Assembly: GCF_032884065.1 (NCBI RefSeq)
Contig: NC_088883.1
Span: 23,369,637-23,433,636, forward strand
Length of the DNA stretch: 64,000 nt
From: Artemia franciscana
Taxonomy: Eukaryota > Arthropoda > Branchiopoda > Anostraca > Artemiidae
Direction: 5' to 3'
Under the pieces are notes generated by a model. It did not search any database, was not told the origin of the DNA, and saw nothing but the letters and a program-made list of their open reading frames with translations. Shown here piece after piece: positions 45,804-56,818 of the stretch (position 1 is the first letter of the stretch; every line of letters starts with the position of its first letter). The position numbers were made by a program, and so were the translations under genes.

Positions 45804-46035
45804 CTATCATGTCACAATCGTTTTTCTCTTTGTCGGACAACTGACGCTCATGGCTTGCGGCAGATGTGGGCGTTCTCTGAGGGCTACCAGACACAGGACT
45901 AGGGCTAGAAGACGTGGGAGCAGTTTGAGCCGTTGTTCTAGATCCGTTTGTGGCAGGACCTATTCCTGATGGAAGAATATTCGAGAACCAGGATCCATTG
46001 GACTGACTACTTGACGAAGCATCATAAATCTGTTC
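45804..46035 (-). CDS. Drp1: Drp1, variable-domain exon
   Basis: This exon encodes about 77 residues of the Ser/Thr/Pro-rich variable (B-insert) domain, beginning Glu-Gln-Ile-Tyr-Asp-Ala-Ser. Trp-Phe-Ser-Asn-Ile-Leu-Pro lies near its start. It ends Leu-Ser-Asp-Lys-Glu-Lys-Asn-Asp-Cys-Asp-Met-Ile plus the first base of a Glu codon. The end aligns with human Lys-Leu-Ser-Ala-Arg-Glu-Gln-Arg-Asp-Cys-Glu-Val-Ile, so the Ser at codon 45835-45837 corresponds to the human PKA site Ser637, with Arg at -3. The - strand acceptor is ATGCTTTCAG and the donor ATAG|GTTAG. The 232 nt and phases join both neighbours cleanly. The domain binds lipid and adaptors and restrains assembly. Confidence 0.92.
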
Positions 46036-46250
46036 CTGAAAGCATAAAAGAATTCAGTTCCACCACACATATGCACAGCCAGGAAGCTTAAGAGTCTAAA
46101 TACCCCCCCCCCCACACACACAGAAAAGATTTTCCAAATGTAACTTAATGTGTAAAAATCTGGATGTTCGGGTTAAAAAAAAATCCAACTATTAAAAGTA
46201 TCATACACTACCTAATAAAATTTCGGCTATGTGGAATAACTATATGTGTT

Positions 46251-46252
<2 letters not shown>

Positions 46253-46346
<94 letters not shown>
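46253..46346. repeat. (TA)n microsatellite at Helitron A 3' flank
   Basis: About 45 TA units with two interruptions, ending ATATA directly at the CTAG Helitron terminus. Confidence 0.95.
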
Positions 46347-46499
46347 CTAGCTGTTGGGGTGGCGCTTCGCGCCACCCCAACACCTAGTTGGTGGGGGCGC
46401 TTCGCGCCCCCCCCAAGCCCCCCCGCGCGCGTAAGTCGTTACGCGCCATAATAGTTACGCGCCATTGTAGTTGTGTCCCTATGTCCCACCTGTGAATAT

Positions 46500-46611
<112 letters not shown>

Positions 46612-46814
46612 TTTTAACTACGTAAAACTTGCGAATATACAACATTCTTTGCTGTCCCATTGTCTTTGCATATAAATAGATTGTCAGGTTTACCGACTCT
46701 TGAACATGCAACATATAATGGTCCATGGGAAAACAATCTGTATTCAGATCTATACCTCATGATTCTAATGATTGCCCTTGAGCTTTGTTGATGGTGATTG
46801 CTAATCGACCATTC

Positions 46815-47340
46815 CCTGTCCCGGTGTCCCGGTCGTCATTTACATCCCCCTGTTTCCCCCGGTGTCCCCGTTGTAGTTGTGTTCCTGTGTCCCGGTCGTC
46901 ATTTATATTCCCTGTGTCCCGGTCGTCATTTGTATCCCGGTGTCCCGGTCTGTATATACATTCGTTTTTTAGTTTTGTTTTTCTCCTTTATTTTTTTCCT
47001 TTTTTTTTTCTTTTTTAGCTTATTTAGATTTTTAGATTTTTTAGTTTTTTTATTAGTTTTTAGTTTTTTTTTCTTTTTAGTTTTTTTGTCCCGGTCGTCA
47101 TTTATATCCCCCTGTTTCCCCCGGTGTCCCCGTTGTAGTTGTGTCCCTGTGTCCCGGTCGTCATTTATATTCCCTGTGTCCCGGTCGTCATTTGTATCCC
47201 GGTGTACCGGTCTGTATATACATTCGTTTTTTAGTTTTGTTTTTCTCCTTTATTTTTTTCCTTTTTTTTTCTTTTTTAGTTTATTTAGATTTTTAGATTT
47301 TTTAGTTTTTTTTATTAGTTTTTAGTTTTTTTTTCTTTTT
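46815..47340. repeat. Internal tandem duplication in Helitron A, about 270 bp
   Basis: The block TCCCGGTCGTCATTTACATC through TTTAGATTTTTTAG at about 46818-47085 repeats at 47090-47330. Helitron B has the first block but only a shortened second one. Confidence 0.8.
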
Positions 47341-47970
47341 AGTTTTTTTGTAGTTTTTAACTTCTTTTTAGTTTTGTTAATTTTTTTTTTTACTTATGTC
47401 CTGGTCGTCATTTATACTCCCTGTGTCCCGGTGCTTTATTGATTGCTAATCGAACATTCCTTTTGTCCTGGTCGCTTTCTCTTTGAGTGTCGTCATTTAT
47501 TTTTTTCTTTTTTAGTTCTTTTAGTTTTTACCTTTTTTAGTTTTTTTTAGTTTTTTAGATTACCTTTTTTAGTTTTTTTTAGTTTTTTAGATGAAAATTT
47601 TTTTTAGTTTTTTCCTTTTTTTCTTTTTAGTTTTTTATTGGTTTTTACCTTTATTTTAGCTTATTTTTCAGTTTTTTCCTTTTTTTTAGTTTTTTTTTTA
47701 TTTTTTATTTTTTTTAGTTTTTTACCTTTTTTTAGTTTTTTTAGTTTTTTAGCTTTTTTATTAGTTTTTAGTTTTTTTTGTAGTTTTTGCCTTTTTTTAG
47801 TTTTTTTAGTTTTTTAGCTTATTTATTTTTTTTATTAGTTTTTAGTTTTTTTTTGTAGTTTTTGCCTTTTTTAGTTTTTTCAGTTTTGACGTCACCTGAT
47901 CCAGTTTTTTCAGGTGACGTCACCTGATCCATCCACAGACAGACAGACAACTTATTTTTATATATATAGA

Positions 47971-49275
<1,305 letters not shown>

Positions 49276-49694
49276 TCTATATATATAAAAATAAGTTGTC
49301 TGTGTGTGGATCTGTGGATCAGGTGACGTCATGTTTGTCCGCATATGACGTCTGAATTATTTCACACTAATACAAAATAAGAAAAAAAACTAAAAAAGGT
49401 AAAAACTACAAAAAAAACTAAAAAGAAAAAAAAAACTAAAAAAGCTAAAAAACTAAAAAAACTAAAAAAACTAAAAAAAAGGTAAAAAACTAAAAACTAA
49501 AAAAAAACTGAAAAAACTAAAAAAAGGCAAAAACTACAAAAAAACTAAAAACTAATAAAAAAACTAAAAAATCTAAAAAACTAAAAAAACTAAAAAAACT
49601 AAAAAAAGGTAAAAAACTAAAAAAAAACTAAAAACTAAAAAAGAAAAAAACTAAAAAAAGGAAAAGACTGAAAAATAAAAGAGAAAAAGAAAAC
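49276..49694 (+). mobile_element. Helitron C 5' end, plus strand
   Basis: The + strand 5' terminus TCTATATATATAAAAATAAG follows host A at 49275. GTTGTCTGTGTGTGGATC and GGTGACGTCATG come next, the same subterminal order as the 5' ends of A, D and E. The rest is AAAAACTAAAAAAGGTAAAA low complexity. A gypsy element interrupts it at 49695; similar A-rich sequence resumes at 54065 and runs to about 54640. No 3' hairpin end was found. Confidence 0.7.
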
Positions 49695-50124
49695 TGTGAG
49701 AAGTCCCTTTCTATTATTTATGTATTGCCTTATATTATATTCTATAATATAACATACACTATACGCCATAGCTATACGACATATAATTTTACGACAGGCT
49801 GACATCCTCGAATTCTTGTTTACCCATTATTTTCCAGATTTATATTTCTTCGCCCAAGCAAGGACTTTTCATCAACGAGAAAGAACTCTCCAGCTCAACT
49901 TCTTTCCACTTTATATTTCTTTACCTGTTTTTTTACATACTCCTTCTAAAATAAAATTCCTTGTCTTGAGAGATTGTGACTTATAATAGGACTTAGGGAA
50001 CAGATAGACTGTTGCCATAGTAGATAGAAAAGTGAACCTACTCGCACATTGAATACTAGTGACACGCTACCATAATTCAAAGCACTAGTATTCGCTTACT
50101 CACCCTATAGGGTGAAACCTTACA
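49695..50124 (+). repeat. Putative 5' LTR of the gypsy-type element
   Basis: Starts TGTGAGAAGTCCC and ends CCTTACA, fitting the TG...CA rule. The first 140 bases are repeated in inverted orientation at 53925-54064. The palindrome CCCTATAGGG lies just before its end. Confidence 0.65.
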
Positions 50125-50496
50125 AAGTGGTGGCTAGCGGTGTTCTTTTCTGCTCTATGGTGGCATTCTTACTGTTTTCTATCTATTTTTTTCATTTGAT
50201 TTTTCCCCCTACAATTTTTTCTTCGCCCGAGTCGGCTCATTTTTAGCAAAGGAGATTCCCATATTCCTATCTATAAGCTAGAATTTTCTTGTCTATAGAC
50301 TAATGTACTAGTTTCACCAAGTACGATAAGTTTTTCCTCATTAATTTATGATTTTAGTCTCTTTGCATTATCCATAGATCTTTTTTTTTGCATTTTCTTT
50401 ACTGTCTGTAACATCAATAGATTTTTATTGAATCATTCTAAAATTAACACTACATATCTGTCTCCTAATACATTTTATTGCTTCTTGTAAGGATTT

Positions 50497-51924
50497 ATGA
50501 TGTCCACCGGAAATTCAAGTAACCCGACAAATATCCCAGATAATTCTCAATTAGCCTATCAACAGGTCCCTTCTCAAATAACCCATCAGATGGTAGTTGA
50601 CCCTTTTTCACACATTCAAACTTTAACAAAACCATCGGAAGTAAAGACTTGGATAAGACAACTTAAAAGCATGAAGGCTACTATAAAATGGGACGATGAT
50701 TATACTTTAGTTATGGCGTCAAACACCTGTAGAGGAATTTTTCAGCGGTATGTGGACGAAATAATTGAGTCGGGAAACACTTTTACGCTTGACGATCTAT
50801 GCGAAAAATTGTTAAGAAATGTAGGTGCTAGAAAAACCCCTCGGCAATGTCTGCAGGCAATAGTAGAAATGAAGCAAAAACCAGAGGAAGCTGTCTTTGA
50901 ATTTTATATGAGATTAAAGACGGGAAAGATAGATTATTGTAAAGCAGAAGGGTTAGACAACTCAAAAAGTATAGATGCATTTGCCTTAGTCGATTCAATT
51001 GTTCTGCAAGCGTTCGAGACGGGGCTGCGGAGTGAGCTCCAAGAAGCGGTTAGGTTAAGACAAGATGATTATGATAATCTAGACGAAGCACTCGAAATCG
51101 CCCAAACTATCGAGTCAGTAAAATCTAGCCTCAGATCTAACAGCCAAATGGACCAATTTGAATATCTTACGGCAGGGATCGCAGAAATAAATATTAGTAG
51201 AACCAGAACTCCCCATGGGCAAGCAGGAAGGGCTGCCCGTGGTAATAGCTTTTCAAATCAATACAATTCTTACCAGCAGGGTCCACGCCAGATGACCCGG
51301 CACTCAAATACGAGGAATACCTTTTTTCAGTCTAGAAATTATCAAGGGCCACGGGGATTGCATTCACAAGGTCCAGGGAGGCACTATGAAAGAGATCCCA
51401 GAGATAGCTATAATTATTCTAGGCCTAGAAGTCATTTTGATCAAAGAGGCTGTTCTACTCCACATTTTAGAGGTCGACTTAATTCAGGGCTCAATTATGA
51501 AGAAAATAGATATTTTGTTAGGAGCGACCCGAATAGGAATGGTAATTACCACGGTGCTTTTAACTCACACCGAGGATCGCAGTTTAGTGGTGGTCGTTCC
51601 GATTTAGCTTTGAATTCCCCTTCACGAAATAATTATGAGGGCAGGTTTGAAGGTCAGAGAGGTCGAAATTCTAATCGGTCTCAACAACAGATTGGTAGAG
51701 GTCGCGGACAGATGAGGGGTCAGAATAGTTATCGTGGGATACCTGCACCAGAGCGTAGAAATGCCCGTTTTCAGGAAAATCACCGAGAAGCTGGTTTTAT
51801 GGCGGAGAATTATGACGATCCGAGTTTACCTTTCAACCGTTTTGAAGATACAACCAATTACAATGAAGATCAATCTTCCCCCTTAGACGGGTCTTTAAAC
51901 TTGAACGCCAGGTTCCGGCACTAA
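50497..51924 (+). CDS. gag: Gag-like protein of the gypsy-type element, 475 aa
   Basis: An intact ORF after the putative LTR and leader. The N-terminal half (about residues 30-220) is helical and resembles retrotransposon capsid regions: Val-Lys-Thr-Trp-Ile-Arg-Gln-Leu near residue 50 and a Phe-Tyr-Met-Arg-Leu-Lys motif near residue 145. The C-terminal half (about 240-440) is rich in Arg, Gly, Asn, Gln and Ser with many Arg-Gly pairs and has no CCHC zinc knuckle. The Arg/Gly-rich tail probably binds RNA in its place. Two ATGs stand at 50497 and 50500. The end carries T-TTA-AAC at 51894-51900, likely the -1 frameshift site used to reach pol. Confidence 0.85.
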   Translation: MMSTGNSSNPTNIPDNSQLAYQQVPSQITHQMVVDPFSHIQTLTKPSEVKTWIRQLKSMKATIKWDDDYTLVMASNTCRGIFQRYVDEIIESGNTFTLDDLCEKLLRNVGARKTPRQCLQAIVEMKQKPEEAVFEFYMRLKTGKIDYCKAEGLDNSKSIDAFALVDSIVLQAFETGLRSELQEAVRLRQDDYDNLDEALEIAQTIESVKSSLRSNSQMDQFEYLTAGIAEINISRTRTPHGQAGRAARGNSFSNQYNSYQQGPRQMTRHSNTRNTFFQSRNYQGPRGLHSQGPGRHYERDPRDSYNYSRPRSHFDQRGCSTPHFRGRLNSGLNYEENRYFVRSDPNRNGNYHGAFNSHRGSQFSGGRSDLALNSPSRNNYEGRFEGQRGRNSNRSQQQIGRGRGQMRGQNSYRGIPAPERRNARFQENHREAGFMAENYDDPSLPFNRFEDTTNYNEDQSSPLDGSLNLNARFRH

Positions 51925-51934
51925 CGGTGGAACC
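51894..51934 (+). promoter_or_regulatory. Candidate -1 ribosomal frameshift signal (gag-pol)
   Basis: TTTAAAC at 51894-51900 is in the T-TTA-AAC register relative to gag. A slip of -1 enters the pol frame, which is open from there. GGTTCC (51911-51916) can pair with GGAACC (51929-51934), a stem that begins 10 bases downstream. Gag stops at 51922-51924, inside the loop. Confidence 0.75.
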
Positions 51935-53558
51935 GGCATTTTCCCCTTCAAAACCGTTAGATGTTTGTTTTGTCAGTTATATAGGTAGAGACCAAAGGCG
52001 AAAACTCGAAAGTCAAGGTTTTCCATTTTTACACAAGGTTAAAGTCAATAGCCTAGACATTTTTTGTTTTGTTGACACGGGCTGCAGTCGATTATTAATT
52101 GGGTATGATTTATTCCGAAAAATTCTTCCAGCACAAAATTTAATATTCACTGGTTCAAAGGTAAAATCACTTTCTGGAGATTTTCTTGATGTCGCAGGAG
52201 AAACGGAAGTACTCATCACTATACCAGGTTTTCGCCCAGTTCACTGGCTAGCTCTTGTAATTCGTGGATTATCGTTCGATGTAATGTTAGGGTACGATCT
52301 TTTGCGTCATTTAAATTGCTACCTTGAAATGGCCACTCATACGATTCTTCCTAATGATCCTTCAATTTCGTTCCCAGATGAAATGGACTTTGCATTTTTC
52401 AGTTCTGAAAATTTGGCTCGTGGCTGTATTACATTGGCTAAGAAGACATCTATCCCTCCTCGTTCTATGGTCCTCTTAGATTGTCGTGCTAGGCCAATGG
52501 GTCAGGAGCTTCCTGCAGGAGCAGCAATTCTTTTCACTCCAGCAACAGAAGAATCATCATTACATCCTTATGCTCTCGAGTACTCCGGGAATAGGTTTCT
52601 TATTCCGTATTTCAACAACAGTGGGGACGTTAGAGAAATTTCTAGGAGAGAGGTTCTTGGTTACTTTCAGGAAATCGACGAAAATAGCCTTAGCCAAGCT
52701 TTTCCACTGGAGGAATTTTGGAAAGAAGGAGACGCTATTCTGGCCGCTTACACAAATTCTGAAAACACATCGAAAATAGAAGAACAAATTGACAAGGTAA
52801 AGTTGGAACATTTGGATCAAAATCTAAAGGAAAAATTACGGAGGCTATTGGAAATGTACGGGAGAATGTTCGCACAATCAACCTACGACGTTGGTCAAAA
52901 CAACATTATGGAAGCAGAAATTGACATCAACCCAGACGTACCAATACACAAGGTTAAGCAGTTCAACCTCCCATTGCTACAACAAAAGGCCTTAGAATCC
53001 CATGTTCAGGCTATGTTAAAGGCGGGCATTATCAAGCCAGGAAGAAGTCCTTACCAGTCTCCAGTTTTTATCATCGCAAAACCAGTTAATGGCGTCATTC
53101 CAGAGCGCAGTCAACTGGACGTAACAAATTCTAGATTCCTGATTGATGTCCGAAACGTGAATCAAGCTATACGTCGATCAGCGTGGCCTCTGACAAGGGC
53201 AGATGACATCTTTAGCACCCTAGGTTTGTCCGGAGCTCGTTTCATCTCTATTATCGACGTGTCGCATGGATTCTACAATGTCAATCTTCACGAAAAGAGC
53301 AAGAAATATTTTAGCTTCTCTTCCCCAGTTACAGGTCAACAAATGATCTTCCAGCGACTTCCACAAGGAGCGTCTCCATCTCCGCAAATTTTTCAGGAAT
53401 TTATGTCTATTCTGTTCGAGGGAATGCAATCTTTTGTACGTTTTTACATCGATGATCTGGTAATCTTCAGCCAATCCAAAGACGAGCATCTCACTCACTT
53501 GGAAAAGGTATTTCAGAGATTGACAGAGCAGAACATACGAATAAAAAACTTACGTTAG
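51927..53558 (+). CDS. pol: Pol (protease and reverse transcriptase) of the gypsy-type element, truncated
   Basis: This 543-codon frame is -1 relative to gag. An aspartic protease lies at about residues 35-130 with the catalytic Asp-Thr-Gly at 50-52 and a later Val-Met-Leu-Gly-Tyr-Asp segment. After a linker, the reverse transcriptase covers about 315-543: Leu-Lys-Ala-Gly-Ile-Ile-Lys-Pro, Ile-Ile-Asp-Val-Ser-His-Gly-Phe, Leu-Pro-Gln-Gly-Ala and Tyr-Ile-Asp-Asp (507-510). Normal gypsy pol continues into RNase H and integrase, but this one stops just after the palm, so it could not complete a cycle alone. The GTG at 51927 is not a credible start; entry by frameshift upstream is more likely. Confidence 0.88.
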   Translation: MEPAFSPSKPLDVCFVSYIGRDQRRKLESQGFPFLHKVKVNSLDIFCFVDTGCSRLLIGYDLFRKILPAQNLIFTGSKVKSLSGDFLDVAGETEVLITIPGFRPVHWLALVIRGLSFDVMLGYDLLRHLNCYLEMATHTILPNDPSISFPDEMDFAFFSSENLARGCITLAKKTSIPPRSMVLLDCRARPMGQELPAGAAILFTPATEESSLHPYALEYSGNRFLIPYFNNSGDVREISRREVLGYFQEIDENSLSQAFPLEEFWKEGDAILAAYTNSENTSKIEEQIDKVKLEHLDQNLKEKLRRLLEMYGRMFAQSTYDVGQNNIMEAEIDINPDVPIHKVKQFNLPLLQQKALESHVQAMLKAGIIKPGRSPYQSPVFIIAKPVNGVIPERSQLDVTNSRFLIDVRNVNQAIRRSAWPLTRADDIFSTLGLSGARFISIIDVSHGFYNVNLHEKSKKYFSFSSPVTGQQMIFQRLPQGASPSPQIFQEFMSILFEGMQSFVRFYIDDLVIFSQSKDEHLTHLEKVFQRLTEQNIRIKNLR

Positions 53559-53780
53559 ATCTTGTAAATACACACGACAGGCTGTCCCTCGTATTAATTG
53601 AAAAAGCTAGTATCCAAGAAAGAATGCTGGTCCAAGAGGAAAAACGATAAGCCAAATATAAGTAGCAGGGTTGTTATATCTATCTGTCGTCCAGAAATTG
53701 TGAATCAGAACTCCCCGAATATTGTTCTAACATTCGCTTTTAAGGGGCCCTCTCTGGTCCGGTTTTGTAATAAATTAAAG
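53559..53780 (+). other. Unassigned segment inside the gypsy-type element
   Basis: Downstream of the truncated pol. A third frame is open from about 53550 to 53650 but matches nothing I know. The junction between pol and the inverted LTR-like segment probably lies here. Confidence 0.4.
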
Positions 53781-54064
53781 CTTTGAGTTTGACTATAGGT
53801 TGAAGGTTATCGAACGCTCAAGGTAAATACGGGCAGACAAATAAAAATGGATAAACATGGGTTTGAAGGTGTCAGCCTGTTGAACTTGATCGTAGGTGAA
53901 GGTTACCCGTCTAAAAATAAACTGGTAAATAATGGGTAAACAAGAATTCGAGGATGTCAGCCTGTCGTAAAATTATATGTCGTATAGCTATGGCGTATAG
54001 TGTATGTTATATTATAGAATATAATATAAGGCAATACATAAATAATAGAAAGGGACTTCTCACA
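53781..54064 (-). repeat. Inverted U3/LTR fragment with internal tandem units
   Basis: Positions 53925-54064 are the reverse complement of 49695-49838, nearly exact. Further in, two units of about 85-95 bp (each with CAGGCTGACA, GTTTA and CCCATTATTT/CCATTTTTAT motifs) repeat in tandem on the - strand, which the left LTR does not have. Confidence 0.8.
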
Positions 54065-54640
54065 AAACTAAAAAAATATGAATAAAAATACAAAAAAATA
54101 AAAAAGATAAAAACTACAAAAAAACTAAAAAGAAAAAACGAAAAAAAACTAAAAAAGCTAGAAAAATAAAAGAAGCAAAAATCTAAAGAAGGTAAAAACT
54201 ACAAAAAAAAAAAGAAAACAAAATAAAAAAATCTAAAAAAGCTTAAAAACTAAAAAAAAACTAAAAAAAGATAAAAAACTAAAAAAAAACTAAAAAAGGA
54301 AAAAACCATAAAATAAACTAAAAACTAATAAAAAAAAATAAAAAAAGCTAAAAAAATAAAAAAAGCTAAAAAACTAAAAAAACTAAAAAAAACTAAAAAA
54401 GGTAAAAACTAAAAGAACTAAAAAAGAAAAAAAACTAAAAAAAGGAAAAAACTGAAAAATAAAGGAGAAAAAGAAAACTAAAAAAATATAAATAAAAATA
54501 AAAAAACTAAAAAGATAAAAACTTCAAAAAAAACTAAAAAGAAAAAAGAAAAAAACTAAAAAACCTAAAAAAGGTAAAAACCAATAAAAAAAAACTAAAA
54601 ACAAAAAAAGGGAAAAAATTAAAAATTTATTTCATCATAA
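54065..54640 (+). repeat. A-rich Helitron-type low complexity
   Basis: AAAAACTAAAAAAGGTAAAA-type repeats, the continuation of Helitron C after the gypsy insertion. No gene. Confidence 0.7.
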
Positions 54641-55050
54641 GTTTTCAACTGACGAAATTACAGACCGGGACATCGGGAATTTTTATTTTTTTTTCTTTTT
54701 TTTTTCTTTTTAGTTTTTTTGTAGTTTTTACCTTTTTTTTTAGTTTTTTTAGTTTTTTTTTTTACTTATGTCCTGGTCGTCATTTATACTCCCTGTGCCC
54801 CGGTCGTCATTTGTGTCCCGGTGCTTTGTTGATGGTGATTGCTAATCGAACATTCCTTTTGTCCCGGTCGCTTTCTCGTTGAGTGTCGTCATTTATATTC
54901 CCTATTTGCCGGTGTCCCGGTCGTCATGTGTACCGATGTCCCCGTCTGTAATTTCGTCAGTTGAAAACATGACGTCAGTCGACACACAAACATGACGTCA
55001 CCCGACAGACAGACCCACACACACACAGACAACTTATTTATATATATATA
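54641..55050 (-). mobile_element. Helitron D, minus-strand 5' part
   Basis: The - strand 5' region ends in TATATATATAAATAAGTTGT, then TGTGTGTGTGGGTCTGTC and GGGTGACGTCATG. It also has CCCGGTCGTCATTTA minisatellite. Arms at 54641-54676 and 54931-54968 (TTCAACTGACGAAATTACAG and its complement) form a large inverted repeat. Its 5' end directly abuts the CTAG of Helitron E. Confidence 0.7.
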
Positions 55051-55390
55051 CTAGCTGTTGGGGTGGCGCTTCGCGCCACCCCAACACCTAGTTGATGGGG
55101 CGCTTCGCGCCCCCCCAAGCCCCCCCGCGCGCGTAAGTCGTTACGCGCCATATTAGTTATGCGCCATTGTAGTTGTGTCCCTGTGTCCCACCTGTGAATA
55201 TAGATAGATTTATATATGTGTTTCAAACTACGCAAAAATTGCGAATAAACAACATTCTTGGCTTTCCCATTGTCTGTGCATATGCAAAGCCGTATGTACT
55301 AATAATGACGTCATATACAAACGCTCTTTTTACAAACAAACAAACATGCATCCACATAACTCGTTTTTATATAGATAGATACAATACAAA

Positions 55391-56000
55391 TTAACTGCGT
55401 AAAACTTGCGAATAAACAACATTCTTCGCTGTCCAATTGTCGCTGCATATAAATACATTGTCAGGTTTACCGACCCTCGAACATGCAACGTACAATTGTC
55501 CATGGGAAAAACAATCAGGATTAAGATCTATACCACATTTTTCTAATGATTGACCTTGAGCTTTGTTAATGGTGATTGCAAATACTAATCGAATCGGGAA
55601 TTGCAATCTTTTAAATTGAAAAAGCAGATCCGTTGGAATCATGGGAATGCGAGGAATAAGAACAGCCTCACCCTCATAAGGCCCTGTCAAGATTGTGGCC
55701 TCTATTAGGTTTTCCATTGTTTTTTTTTACGGCAAGTCGCGTGCCATTGCAAAGCTTTGGTGGGTTGATATTTCTTAAAAGTATTATTGGTACGCCTATT
55801 TTTAGTTGTAGCACGTGTGATGGAAACCCTGAAGGATCTATGGAATTTAAAAATTCAGATGGATAATTAACCGCTTCATTTGGTTCCAAAACTGTGTCGA
55901 CTGACTTGTAAAGGACTGCCTGGTCTCGAATCGTGTTCAAAACAATATTGTTGATTTCGTGGACGTCTATATTTTTGGGTGCGAGAAAGATGAATTTTTT
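55391..56000 (-). pseudogene. RepHel helicase C-terminal part (Pif1-like), frameshifted
   Basis: The - strand encodes the C-terminal part of the superfamily-1 helicase of Helitrons. The upstream frame starts near 56000 (Ala-Pro-Lys-Asn-Ile-Asp-Val) and includes Val-Pro-Ile-Ile-Leu-Leu-Arg-Asn-Ile. After a one-base shift in the A-run opposite 55720-55728, the second frame carries Ile-Thr-Ile-Asn-Lys-Ala-Gln-Gly-Gln-Ser (motif V region). His-Gly-Gln-Leu-Tyr-Val-Ala-Cys-Ser-Arg (motif VI) then leads to the stop at 55391. The Rep domain and helicase motifs I-IV are gone, replaced by T-rich low complexity. Inactive. Confidence 0.88.
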
Positions 56001-56317
56001 TTTTTTTAGTTTTTTACCTTTTTTTCTTTTTAGTTTTTATTGGTTTTAACCTTTTTTTTAGCTTTTTATCTTTTTTATTTTTTTTTATTTTTAATTTTAT
56101 TAGTATTCTTTTTCTCTTCTATTTTTCATTTTTCCTTTTTTTTAGTTTTTTTTAGTTTCTAGTTTTTTAAGTTTTTTCCTTTTTTTAGTTTCTTTAGTTT
56201 TTTTAGTTTTTCGGCTTTTTTATTTTTTTATTAGTTTTTAGTTTTTTTTTTGTAGTTTTTGCCTGTTTTTAGTTTTTTCAGTTTTTTTTTTAGTTTTTAG
56301 TTTTTTACCTTTTTTAG

Positions 56318-56398
56318 CCTAACCAAGATTTGAACCTGGGACCTTCATTCTCCGTTCTGACACCCTCTCTCACCGAGTGACTACTCCAGCATGTTCAT
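56318..56398 (-). repeat. tRNA-like sequence (tRNA pseudogene or SINE head)
   Basis: The - strand has an A-box-like TAGTCACTCGGTGAGAGAGG and a B-box AGGTTCAAATCTTGG, then GTTAGGC. The 5' acceptor strand does not pair well with it, so a working tRNA is unlikely. Confidence 0.45.
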
Positions 56399-56554
56399 TT
56401 TGGTGTTTTAAATGGTATATTATTAACCAAATTAATGTGTTTTACAATATACTAAGCATCGTCATAACAAAAATGACGGCAACTAATTTCATGACGTCAG
56501 CCGAAACATGACGTCACCTGATCCACAGATCCACAGACCCACAGACAGACAGAC

Positions 56555-56817
<263 letters not shown>

Positions 56818-56818
<1 letters not shown>

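Larger units (their letters stand above)
49695..54064 (+). mobile_element. Ty3/gypsy-type retroelement with inverted second LTR fragment
   Basis: Layout: putative 5' LTR 49695-50124 (TGTGAG...CTTACA), a possible primer-binding site from 50128 (TGGTGGCTAGCGG), gag, a partial pol ending in reverse transcriptase, then about 370 bp of unassigned sequence. An inverted U3-like segment follows, ending CTTCTCACA at 54064. RNase H, integrase and a direct 3' LTR are missing. AAAC stands on both sides (49691-49694, 54065-54068), but the flank is A-rich, so this evidence is modest. The ORFs that remain are long and intact, so the element is young or recently active through partners. Confidence 0.85.

Noticed and set aside
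52560-53498. - strand ORFs of 86-97 codons inside pol
   Set aside because: Antisense shadows of the intact protease and reverse-transcriptase frame.
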